Source: JAHJQQ01 sp032907525
GTDB lineage: Bacteria; Pseudomonadota; Gammaproteobacteria; Thiohalobacterales; Thiohalobacteraceae
DNA length: 64,000 bases
NCBI GenBank assembly: GCA_032907525.1
Contig: JAJJPM010000181.1
Coordinates: forward strand, 17,054 to 81,053
Direction: 5' to 3'
The notes below the pieces were generated by a model. The model saw only the letters and a list, made by a program, of their open reading frames with translations. It did not search any database and had not been told where the DNA came from. Below, piece after piece: positions 1 through 8,987 of the stretch. Positions within the stretch are counted from its first letter, which is position 1, and the number at the start of each line of letters is the position of its first letter. The translations under genes and the position numbers were made by a program.

Positions 1-2319
<2,319 letters not shown>

Positions 2320-2485
2320 GCGTACTCCTGGGATTTGGCGTGTTAAATCCGTGGCTTGGTTCGGCCTCGTGAGAGCGCGCCATTATGCGTTATTTGGCCG
2401 GTACGGGCCAGTCCCGCGTGTTCTTGGCGGCGTGGTTGCCGACCGAACTTGTCCGGCGCGTGACGGCCAGCGGTCTGACGTGCCC

Positions 2486-3118
2486 CTACTGCTGAAGCAA
2501 TCGTCGGGCCGTTTCCAGGATCCGCCGGCGGCCGAGCAGCAGTTGCCAGCGGTTGCCGCCGAGCTGGCGCCAGAGGACGGCCGCGCGTATGCCGGCGAGC
2601 AGCAGGGCGCGGATCAGGCTCGCCCGGGCGGCGTCGGCGAGATAGGCCGGCTCGCCCTGCACCATGATGCGCGGCCGGAGCGTGCTGATGGTCTGCTGGT
2701 ACAGCTCGCCGAGCGCGGCGATGACGTTCGCGTGGGTGGCCGAGGCGAAATACTCGGCCTGGCCCGCGATGCGCTCGATGCCGGTGCGCAGGGTCTCCAG
2801 CAGGGTGGTGTTGTGCGCCAGCTTGCGTTCCAAATGCAGCAGGGACACGACGTAGCGGGTGACTTCGAGTTCCTCTGCGCCGCCCCCGGCGCCGAGCCGT
2901 GCCAGCAGCGTGTTCAGGCCCGTCGCGAGGCCGGTGCGGCCCTGGGGATCGGCGAAGATCGCGGCCGTGGATGGCGCATCGATCTTGAACAGGCTGTCTA
3001 TGCAGACCCTGATGTCGGATTCGGCCGCCTGTCCGCGGCGGGCGACGTGCTGGACGAGTTGCGCGGCCTGAAACAGGGCGGCCAGTGCCAGGGTGCGGTC
3101 GGTGAGGCTGTGAGTCAT
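2486..3118 (-). CDS. hflD: High frequency lysogenization protein HflD homologue
   Basis: A 210-residue, mostly helical protein beginning MTHSLTDRTLALAALFQAAQ, matching the HflD family in length and in the N-terminal region AALFQAAQLVQHVARRG. In E. coli HflD is a peripheral inner-membrane protein that binds phage lambda CII; its housekeeping role is unclear. An in-frame ATG 12 codons upstream (3154) would overlap the mnmA stop and is less likely. The order nudJ-mnmA-hflD is also found in E. coli, which supports the call. The gene starts 32 bp after mnmA, so they are probably co-transcribed. Confidence 0.85.
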   Translation of the reverse strand: MTHSLTDRTLALAALFQAAQLVQHVARRGQAAESDIRVCIDSLFKIDAPSTAAIFADPQGRTGLATGLNTLLARLGAGGGAEELEVTRYVVSLLHLERKLAHNTTLLETLRTGIERIAGQAEYFASATHANVIAALGELYQQTISTLRPRIMVQGEPAYLADAARASLIRALLLAGIRAAVLWRQLGGNRWQLLLGRRRILETARRLLQQ

Positions 3119-3150
3119 GGCGGCGATGTTGGAAACGGTGCGCGAATTCG

Positions 3151-4242
3151 TCAATCGATGGTGGCGGCGATGGTCGCGCCGCCGAGGCAGCGGTCATCCC
3201 GGTAGAAGACGACGGCCTGGCCCGGGGTGATGGCGCGCTGCGGCGTGTCGAAGTCGACCCGCAGTCGGCCGTCGGTTTCGCTCCGGACCGTGCAGGGCTG
3301 ATCCGCCTGGCGGTAACGTATTTTGGCGGCACAGCGCAGCGGCAGGCGGGGCGGCACGGCGTCGATCCAGTGCGGTGTTTCGGCGCGCAGGGCGGGATGA
3401 AACAGTGCCGGATGATTCCTGCCCTGCACCACGATGAGGCGGTTGTGTTCGAGGTCCTTGCCGGCGACGTACCAGGGTTCGCCGGTATCGCCGCGGCGTC
3501 CGCCGATGCCCAGTCCCTGGCGCTGTCCATGGGTATGGAACATGAGCCCCTGGTGCCTGCCGACGACCGTGCCGTCGAGGTCGACGATGTCGCCCGGCCG
3601 GGCCGGCAGATACCGCGCCAGAAACGCGTTGAACCGGCGTTCGCCGATGAAGCAGATGCCGGTGCTGTCCTTCTTGGCGTGGTTGGGCAGGCCCGCCCGT
3701 TCGGCGATGCGGCGGACCTCCGCCTTGTGCAGTTCACCCAGCGGGAACAGCGCGCGCGCGAGCTGCGACTGGTCGAGCAGGTGCAGGAAATAGCTCTGAT
3801 CCTTGTCGGGGTCGCGGCCCTTGCACAGATGCACGCCATCCTCGGAACGTTCCAGGCGCGCATAGTGGCCGGTGGCGATGAAGTCCGCGCCGAGGCCCAG
3901 GGCATAGTCCAGGAACGCGTGGAACTTGATCTCCTTGTTGCACATCACGTCCGGGTTCGGCGTGCGGCCGGCGCGGTATTCGGCGAGGAAATAGGTGAAC
4001 ACGCGGTCCCAGTACTCCGTGGAGAAACTGATGCGGTGGAGCCGGATGCCGAGTCGCCGTGCGACCGCCTCGGCATCGGCGAGGTCCTCCGCGGCGGGAC
4101 AATGGCCGGCCGCGTCGTCCTCGTCCCAGTTCTTCATGAACAGGCCCTCGACCGCATGGCCCTCTTCCAGCAGACGCAGGGCGGCGACGGCCGAATCGAC
4201 GCCGCCGGAGAGGCCGACGATGACGCGCCCGCGCCGGTTCAC
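3151..4242 (-). CDS. mnmA: tRNA-specific 2-thiouridylase MnmA
   Basis: Thiolates uridine 34 of Lys, Glu and Gln tRNAs, using ATP and persulfide sulfur delivered in E. coli by the TusBCD-TusE relay. The protein has 363 residues, as expected. It shows the PP-loop VGLSGGVDSAVAAL near the N-terminus and both catalytic cysteine regions: MCNKEIKF (nucleophile) and TGICFIGERRF (persulfide carrier). It starts with GTG (4240-4242), which overlaps the TGA stop of the upstream gene as GTGA, a sign of translational coupling. TusBCD-like proteins (DsrEFH) and TusE-like proteins are encoded elsewhere in the window, so the sulfur donor in this organism could be Dsr-related; that is inference. Confidence 0.96.
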   Translation of the reverse strand: MNRRGRVIVGLSGGVDSAVAALRLLEEGHAVEGLFMKNWDEDDAAGHCPAAEDLADAEAVARRLGIRLHRISFSTEYWDRVFTYFLAEYRAGRTPNPDVMCNKEIKFHAFLDYALGLGADFIATGHYARLERSEDGVHLCKGRDPDKDQSYFLHLLDQSQLARALFPLGELHKAEVRRIAERAGLPNHAKKDSTGICFIGERRFNAFLARYLPARPGDIVDLDGTVVGRHQGLMFHTHGQRQGLGIGGRRGDTGEPWYVAGKDLEHNRLIVVQGRNHPALFHPALRAETPHWIDAVPPRLPLRCAAKIRYRQADQPCTVRSETDGRLRVDFDTPQRAITPGQAVVFYRDDRCLGGATIAATID

Positions 4243-4838
4243 GGGTTCGCCCTCGCGGGCTTCCAGCCGCGGCGCCAGGCGCCCAGCTCGACGATGTACG
4301 GCGGATGCCCGTTCGCCTCGAACCAGCTGTCGACGGCGAATGCCGTGCCGGTGCCGCGTTCGGTGACGACGGCGGTGGTGTGGGGCCACCAGCCGGCGGG
4401 GATGGGCAGGCGGGTGGCCGGCATCGCCACGTCGTGGCGGCGCAGCCAGCCTTCGCGCTCGAACAGCCGCAGATAACGGGTGGTATTGGTCGACTCGTCG
4501 ATGCAATCCATCTGCCCTTGTCGGAACGCCCCGGGGAAGGTCCCGCCGAGATCGCGATCGGTACCCGTGCGGCTGCCGACGTAGCGCTCCACAACGGCGA
4601 TGCCGCGAGCGATCGCGGCCCGTTCCTGCGCCCCGTCGTCCGCGGAGGCGAAGATCCCGCCGAGTTCCGCCAGGATCCGCTCATCCAGGGGAACGATGGC
4701 GGTGGATGCGCAGCCGTGCTGGAAACACACTTCCAGGAAGCGTCCCGCGGCCGGCGGGGCATCGGCCGCCCACGCCGCGGAATGAGCGCCGAGGCCGGCC
4801 AGCAGGCCGTATGCCAGCAGTCGCGGGCGATCAGGCAT
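4239..4838 (-). CDS. Secreted protein of unknown function with a possible Cys-His-Asp triad
   Basis: A 199-residue protein. Residues 1-24 look like a Sec signal peptide ending AHSAAWA-AD. The mature part carries MDCIDESTNT (Cys112), WWPHTTAVV (His153) and FAVDSWFEANG (Asp170). The order and spacing resemble papain/transglutaminase-like cysteine peptidases, so a periplasmic cysteine hydrolase or a degenerate relative is plausible; no family could be confirmed by eye. It is tightly packed: its ATG overlaps the nudJ stop by 8 bp and its stop overlaps the mnmA GTG. It is an extra gene inside the otherwise conserved nudJ-mnmA-hflD order. Confidence 0.75.
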   Translation of the reverse strand: MPDRPRLLAYGLLAGLGAHSAAWAADAPPAAGRFLEVCFQHGCASTAIVPLDERILAELGGIFASADDGAQERAAIARGIAVVERYVGSRTGTDRDLGGTFPGAFRQGQMDCIDESTNTTRYLRLFEREGWLRRHDVAMPATRLPIPAGWWPHTTAVVTERGTGTAFAVDSWFEANGHPPYIVELGAWRRGWKPARANP

Positions 4839-5286
4839 CGGGCAGCAGGCTGACCAGCAGATCGAGCGGGTAGCGGCGTCCGGCCAGGTAGTCGTCGACA
4901 CAGCGCAGGACCAGGGGGCTGCGCCATTGCGGCCGGCGCGCAACGATCTCTTCGCGGGTCAGCCAGACCGCGCGTTCGATGCCGGTGTCGAGGACGGCGT
5001 CGGGGGCGGGCGTACCGACCTCGCCGCAGAAGGCGGTTCGCAGATAGGTGAGGCCCGAGCCCGGCACCCGCCAGAGATAGGTTCCCACCAGCGCTTCGGG
5101 CTCGAAGGGGTGCGCGGTCTCTTCGAGGGCCTCGCGTCTGACCGCCTGCACCAGCGTTTCATCGGGTTCCAGGTGCCCGGCGGGCTGGTTGATCCGCAGC
5201 TCGCCGTCGACATTTTCCTCGACCAGCAGAAAACGACCGTCCCGGTGCACGATGGCCGCGACCGTGATGTGGATGTTACGGTCCAT
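4831..5286 (-). CDS. nudJ: Nudix phosphatase NudJ
   Basis: A 151-residue Nudix hydrolase. The Nudix box starts at GHLEPDET and runs to REALEETAH, matching Gx5Ex7REUxEExGU, although the usual late Gly is Ala-His. The start ITVAAIVHRDGRFLLVEE, the NQPAGHLE segment and the ending RRYPLDLL are those of NudJ (YmfB), which hydrolyses thiamine-related pyrophosphates and nucleoside tri- and diphosphates in E. coli. It is the first gene of the leftward nudJ-mnmA-hflD group, and its stop overlaps the next start. Confidence 0.9.
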   Translation of the reverse strand: MDRNIHITVAAIVHRDGRFLLVEENVDGELRINQPAGHLEPDETLVQAVRREALEETAHPFEPEALVGTYLWRVPGSGLTYLRTAFCGEVGTPAPDAVLDTGIERAVWLTREEIVARRPQWRSPLVLRCVDDYLAGRRYPLDLLVSLLPDA

Positions 5287-5661
5287 CGTTACGCGTCCTT
5301 GTCGGCCGAGCGCTCGGCGCGGCGTCGAACTGCGTCCGATTCTCGCGCCGGACAGGCCATTTATTTGCTTGAACTATCGATCGCATAAATTTGAAATCAA
5401 ATGGAAAAACAAATTCCCGCCGGGAGCCGGTCCGGCGCCGGAAAAATGCCGGGGACGGCATCCGCGAGCTTGACATTGCGCGGTGAGAAGGTAATAACTA
5501 GCGCATGACCTTGAACCGCCTCGCGCGGCTGCGGCATCCCGGGCGCCGATCGGAAGAATATCAGGCCTCGGCGGTGTCGCGGTAAAGCAGGGCATAAGAA
5601 AATTCCCGGGCGGCGTGAGGCCCCTGCGGATATCACAATAAACATGCGGAGGAGTTGCATC
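5287..5661. promoter_or_regulatory. Divergent intergenic region nudJ / periplasmic protein gene
   Basis: This 375-bp gap has no convincing gene. It contains an A+T-rich stretch around 5375-5415, unusual for this DNA, that could serve the leftward nudJ operon. Facing right there is TTGACA at 5470-5475 and, 16 bp later, a weak TAATAA at 5492-5497, which could drive the gene at 5662 with a leader of about 150 nt. The leader ends in GGAGGAG at 5648-5654. Confidence 0.4.
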
Positions 5662-6576
5662 ATGTTCCCATCCCTGAAGAAAGTCTGTCTGGCCGGAGCG
5701 ATCTTCTTTGCGGCCGCCGGCACCAGCGTCGCTGCCGATACCCTGAAGCCGTTCACGCTTGCCTACACCACCGCTGGGGACATCCAGCAGGTCGCCGACG
5801 AAGTCAAGCAGAAGATCAGCGGCGCCGGTTTCGAAGTCGTCGGCTCCTATTCCCCCTACGAGGGCGCCCTGGTTCTGGCGATCACCAATGACGGCCTGAA
5901 GCAGGCGGCCGCCAGCTCCGAGTTCGGCGGCTACGCGGCCGGCCAGCGCGTCACCCTGACCAAGGTGGGCGACGAGATCCAGGTGTCCTACACCAATCCG
6001 CTGTACTACGGCAGCGCCTACCGCATCGAGGATACGGCCCACCTGCAGGCCGCCGCTGACGCCCTGCAGACGGCGCTGGGCAAGAAGGAGGAATTCGGCA
6101 CCGGCGACAAGCAGCTGGCCGAGAAGGATCTGCGCAAGTATCACTACATGTTCGGCATGGAATACTTCGACGATCCCAGCGAGCTCGCGGAATACGACAG
6201 CCATGAAGAGGCCGTCGCCGCCGTCGAGGCCGGCCTGGCCGCCAACAAGGGCGGTGCCAGCAAGGTCTACCGTATCGACATCCCCGGCAAGAACGAGACC
6301 GTGTTCGGTGTCGCTCTGACGGACGGCTGCAGTGGCGATGAATACATCATGAGCCGCGTCGATCGCGATCAGCTGCGTTCCACCGGCCACCTGCCCTATG
6401 AGATCCTGGTCTCCGACGGCGATGTCTACGCCCTCTATGCGCGTTTCCGCATCGCTATCAGCTGGCCGCATCTGCCGATGGTCGCCAGCGAGACGGGCGC
6501 CACCTTCTTCAACATCATGTGCGCCCCGAATGCCATCGAGGAAGCCCTCATCAAGGCGGCGGGCGGCGAAGTCTAA
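5662..6576 (+). CDS. Periplasmic protein of unknown function, possibly two DUF302-like repeats
   Basis: A 304-residue protein with a signal peptide, MFPSLKKVCLAGAIFFAAAG...VAA. The ATG at 5662 is chosen because GGAGGAG ends 7 bp upstream; an in-frame ATG at 5644 precedes that Shine-Dalgarno and is rejected. The mature protein appears to have two related halves. Each starts with a helical xxVADEVKQKI- or EEAVAAVEAGL-like segment and later has a strand motif (GDEIQVSYTNPLYYGSAY; SDGDVYALYARFRIAISWP). This is reminiscent of DUF302, but the match is weak. It is monocistronic, with a strong terminator directly after it. Its role is unknown. Confidence 0.8.
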   Translation: MFPSLKKVCLAGAIFFAAAGTSVAADTLKPFTLAYTTAGDIQQVADEVKQKISGAGFEVVGSYSPYEGALVLAITNDGLKQAAASSEFGGYAAGQRVTLTKVGDEIQVSYTNPLYYGSAYRIEDTAHLQAAADALQTALGKKEEFGTGDKQLAEKDLRKYHYMFGMEYFDDPSELAEYDSHEEAVAAVEAGLAANKGGASKVYRIDIPGKNETVFGVALTDGCSGDEYIMSRVDRDQLRSTGHLPYEILVSDGDVYALYARFRIAISWPHLPMVASETGATFFNIMCAPNAIEEALIKAAGGEV

Positions 6577-6602
6577 ACCCCCGCGGTATTACCGCCCCAT
6601 CC

Positions 6603-6632
6603 GAACCCCCGCTCCGGCGGGGGTTCTTTTTT
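6603..6632 (+). terminator. Rho-independent terminator
   Basis: A perfect 10-bp stem, GAACCCCCGC / GCGGGGGTTC, with a TCCG loop is followed by six T. It lies 26 bp after the stop of the periplasmic protein gene and insulates icd from it. Confidence 0.93.
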
Positions 6633-6707
6633 GGGTAACTCCCGCGTCGCGCCCCCGTACGGCGGATGGTAGAATCCGCAGCCGTTTTCACTTTTCGGGA
6701 ATCTCCA

Positions 6708-7967
6708 ATGGCCTATCAGCACATCCAAGTTCCGGGCGAGGGCGAGCGCATCCGCGTCGGCGCCGGCAATGCCCTCACTGTGCCGGACCGTCCCATCATC
6801 CCCTTCATCGAAGGCGACGGCATCGGCATCGACGTGACGCCGGTGATGCGCAAGGTGGTGGATGCCGCCGTAGAGCGCGCCTACGGCGGGCAGCGCCGGA
6901 TCGCCTGGATGGAGCTCTACGCCGGCGAAAAGGCCAACCGCCTCTATGGCGGCAACGTCTGGCTGCCCGAGGAAACCATCGATGCCATCCGGGAATTCTC
7001 CGTGGCCATCAAGGGGCCGCTGATGACGCCGGTCGGCGGGGGGATCCGCTCGCTCAACGTCACGCTGCGGCAGGATCTGGACCTGTACGTCTGTCTGCGG
7101 CCGGTGCGCTACTACACGGGGACGCCCAGTCCGCTCAAGGAGCCGGAAAAGACCGACATGGTGATCTTCCGTGAGAACTCGGAAGACATCTACGCCGGCA
7201 TCGAATGGCCCGCAGGAAGTCCCGAGGTGGCCAAGGTCATCAAGTTCCTGCAGGACGAAATGGGCGTGACCAAGATCCGTTTCCCCGAGACCTCGGGCAT
7301 CGGCATCAAGCCGGTGTCGAAGGAGGGGACGGTGCGCCTGGTGCGGAAGGCGATCCAGTACGCCATCGACCAGGACCGCGACTCGGTGACCCTGGTGCAC
7401 AAGGGCAATATCATGAAATTCACGGAGGGCGCCTTCAAGAACTGGGGTTATGAACTCGCCCGCGAGGAATTCGGGGCGCAGGAAAAGACCGGGGGCGGTC
7501 CCTTGAGTTTCACCAACCCCCGTACCGGGCGGGAAATCGTCATCAAGGACGTCATCGCCGATGCGTTCCTGCAGCAGATCCTGCTGAAGCCCGAGGCCTC
7601 CAGTGTGATCGCCACCCTCAATCTGAACGGCGACTACATCTCCGACGCCCTGGCGGCGCAGGTGGGCGGCATCGGGATCGCGCCAGGCGCCAATCTTTCG
7701 GATACGGTCGGGGTCTTCGAAGCCACTCACGGCACGGCACCGGACATCGCCGGCCAGGGCAAGGCCAATCCGGGGTCGTTGATTCTGTCGGCGGAGATGA
7801 TGCTGCGCCACCTCGGCTGGCAGGAAGCGGCCGAGCTGATCGTGGCCGGCGTATCAGGCGCGATCGCGGCCAAGACGGTGACGGGTGACCTCGCTCGTGC
7901 CATGACCGGCGCGCAGGAGCTGTCGTCCGCGCAGTTCGGCGATGCGGTCATCGCCAAGATGGCCTGA
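6708..7967 (+). CDS. icd: NADP-dependent isocitrate dehydrogenase
   Basis: Oxidatively decarboxylates isocitrate to 2-oxoglutarate in the TCA cycle. The protein has 419 residues, close to the E. coli enzyme (416). It shows the substrate-binding serine region GGGIRSLNVTLRQD, the family segment ENSEDIYAGIEW and the C-terminal cofactor region LNLNGDYISDALAAQVGG...ATHGTAPDIAGQ. The ATG at 6708 (MAYQHIQVPGEGERI) is chosen because it begins the conserved N-terminus; the in-frame codons upstream are not conserved. Together with the nearby acnA it gives two consecutive TCA steps in this region, on opposite strands. Confidence 0.97.
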   Translation: MAYQHIQVPGEGERIRVGAGNALTVPDRPIIPFIEGDGIGIDVTPVMRKVVDAAVERAYGGQRRIAWMELYAGEKANRLYGGNVWLPEETIDAIREFSVAIKGPLMTPVGGGIRSLNVTLRQDLDLYVCLRPVRYYTGTPSPLKEPEKTDMVIFRENSEDIYAGIEWPAGSPEVAKVIKFLQDEMGVTKIRFPETSGIGIKPVSKEGTVRLVRKAIQYAIDQDRDSVTLVHKGNIMKFTEGAFKNWGYELAREEFGAQEKTGGGPLSFTNPRTGREIVIKDVIADAFLQQILLKPEASSVIATLNLNGDYISDALAAQVGGIGIAPGANLSDTVGVFEATHGTAPDIAGQGKANPGSLILSAEMMLRHLGWQEAAELIVAGVSGAIAAKTVTGDLARAMTGAQELSSAQFGDAVIAKMA

Positions 7968-7995
7968 ATGGGAAAACGACGGGAATAAGAACTCT

Positions 7996-8029
7996 CACCG
8001 CCCCTTGCGCCTACCGCAGGGGGCGGGTG
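7996..8029. terminator. Stem-loop between convergent icd and csp genes
   Basis: An imperfect G+C-rich hairpin, CACCGCCCC..GCG / CGC..GGGGCGGGTG, lies between the convergent genes. No T tract follows on the plus strand. On the minus strand the sequence after it is moderately T-rich (AGAGTTCTTATT), so it may mainly terminate the cold-shock gene. Confidence 0.45.
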
Positions 8030-8069
8030 GGAAAGCCCTGATGCTGCGACCCGCCGGGGCGGGCCGGTG

Positions 8070-8279
8070 TCAGGCGCCCGGCGCGCGGATCCGCGAGGCC
8101 TGCAGCCCCTTCGGACCTTCGCTGATCTCGAACTCGACCTTCTGGCCTTCCTTCAGCGTGCGATAGCCTTCGGCCTCGATCGCGGAGAAGTGTGCGAATA
8201 CGTCTTCCCCGCCTCCATCCGGAGAGATGAATCCATACCCCTTGGCGTTACTGAACCACTTGACCGTACCTGTTGCCAT
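8070..8279 (-). CDS. Cold-shock domain protein (CspA family)
   Basis: A 69-residue single cold-shock domain, MATGTVKWFSNAKGYGFISP, with the RNA-binding motifs RNP1 (KGYGFI) and RNP2 (DVFAHF). It binds single-stranded RNA and DNA and probably acts as an RNA chaperone. The start is the ATG at 8277-8279 opening the conserved domain. The nearest promoter-like sequence is about 150 bp upstream, so the mRNA may have the long leader typical of csp genes. It is convergent with icd and divergent from clpS. Confidence 0.95.
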   Translation of the reverse strand: MATGTVKWFSNAKGYGFISPDGGGEDVFAHFSAIEAEGYRTLKEGQKVEFEISEGPKGLQASRIRAPGA

Positions 8280-8419
8280 GACTGCGGTTACCTCGCTCAC
8301 ATCTGCGGATTTCTCTATCCGCTTCGTATTGTTCCGACCCCGGCTGCCGGGGAATCCGCCCAGCGTCCGGAATCTCCTCCTTCTCCAGCACGCAAGAATG
8401 CGCCGATTACAACTTTCAT

Positions 8420-8444
8420 CCAACAGACTAAAATAGTCAAGTAT
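8420..8444. promoter_or_regulatory. IscR type-1-like operator in the csp-clpS intergenic region
   Basis: The 364-bp gap 8280-8643 has no gene. It contains a 25-bp site with core GACTAAAATAGTC and right arm AAGTAT. This matches 21 of 25 positions of the E. coli IscR type-1 consensus, with the four mismatches all in the left outer arm. IscR is the Rrf2-family [2Fe-2S] regulator. The site overlaps TTGACT on the minus strand (towards csp) and TAAAAT on the plus strand (towards clpS), so which promoter it controls is unclear. Confidence 0.55.
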
Positions 8445-8448
8445 TCAG

Positions 8449-8474
8449 CGGCTTCAACCCCCGGCTTCAACCCC
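8449..8474. repeat. Two tandem copies of a 13-bp unit
   Basis: CGGCTTCAACCCC is repeated exactly twice in tandem, directly beside the IscR-like box and upstream of clpS. It is probably a local duplication; no function is evident. Confidence 0.7.
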
Positions 8475-8643
8475 CACGGGTGTCGAGCTGTACGGCGTCG
8501 GTCGGCAAGCTCCCCGGGGATCAGGGCCCGTGGCGCAAATTGCGTCCGGTACTCGGACTGTGATAGGTCTAGACGCAGGGGTCCGCTGGAGCCTCACCGC
8601 AGGCGGAGGCCCTGCGCCGACAGGATTCGGTTAGACTTGGCAC

Positions 8644-8967
8644 ATGGCAAACGAATTCACGCAGCGGGGCAGTGAAGACGGGCTGGCCGTCCAGGAGTCG
8701 AAGCCCAAACTCAAACCGCCGCCGCTCTACAAGGTGGTACTGCTCAACGATGACTACACCCCAATGGAGTTCGTCGTGCAGGTACTGGAAACTTTTTTCG
8801 GCATGAGTCGGGAGAAGGCGACCCAGATCATGCTGCATGTACACACGCGCGGCAAAGGCGTGTGCGGGGTTTTTACCCGGGAAATCGCCGAGACCAAAGT
8901 CGCACAGGTCAGCGAATACGCGCGGCGTCACCAACATCCCCTGTTGTGCACCATGGAAGAGGCCTAG
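8644..8967 (+). CDS. clpS: ATP-dependent Clp protease adaptor ClpS
   Basis: A 107-residue N-degron adaptor that binds N-terminal Leu, Phe, Tyr or Trp of substrates and hands them to ClpAP. The core YKVVLLNDDYTPMEFVV contains the NDDYTPMEFV substrate-pocket motif, and the later His segment MLHVHTRGKGVCGVFTREIAE is also conserved. It lies 20 bp upstream of clpA on the same strand, the usual arrangement. The transferases that create its substrates (aat, bpt) are 3-4 kb away. Confidence 0.97.
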   Translation: MANEFTQRGSEDGLAVQESKPKLKPPPLYKVVLLNDDYTPMEFVVQVLETFFGMSREKATQIMLHVHTRGKGVCGVFTREIAETKVAQVSEYARRHQHPLLCTMEEA

Positions 8968-8987
8968 GGGAGGGCGAGGTACATCTT

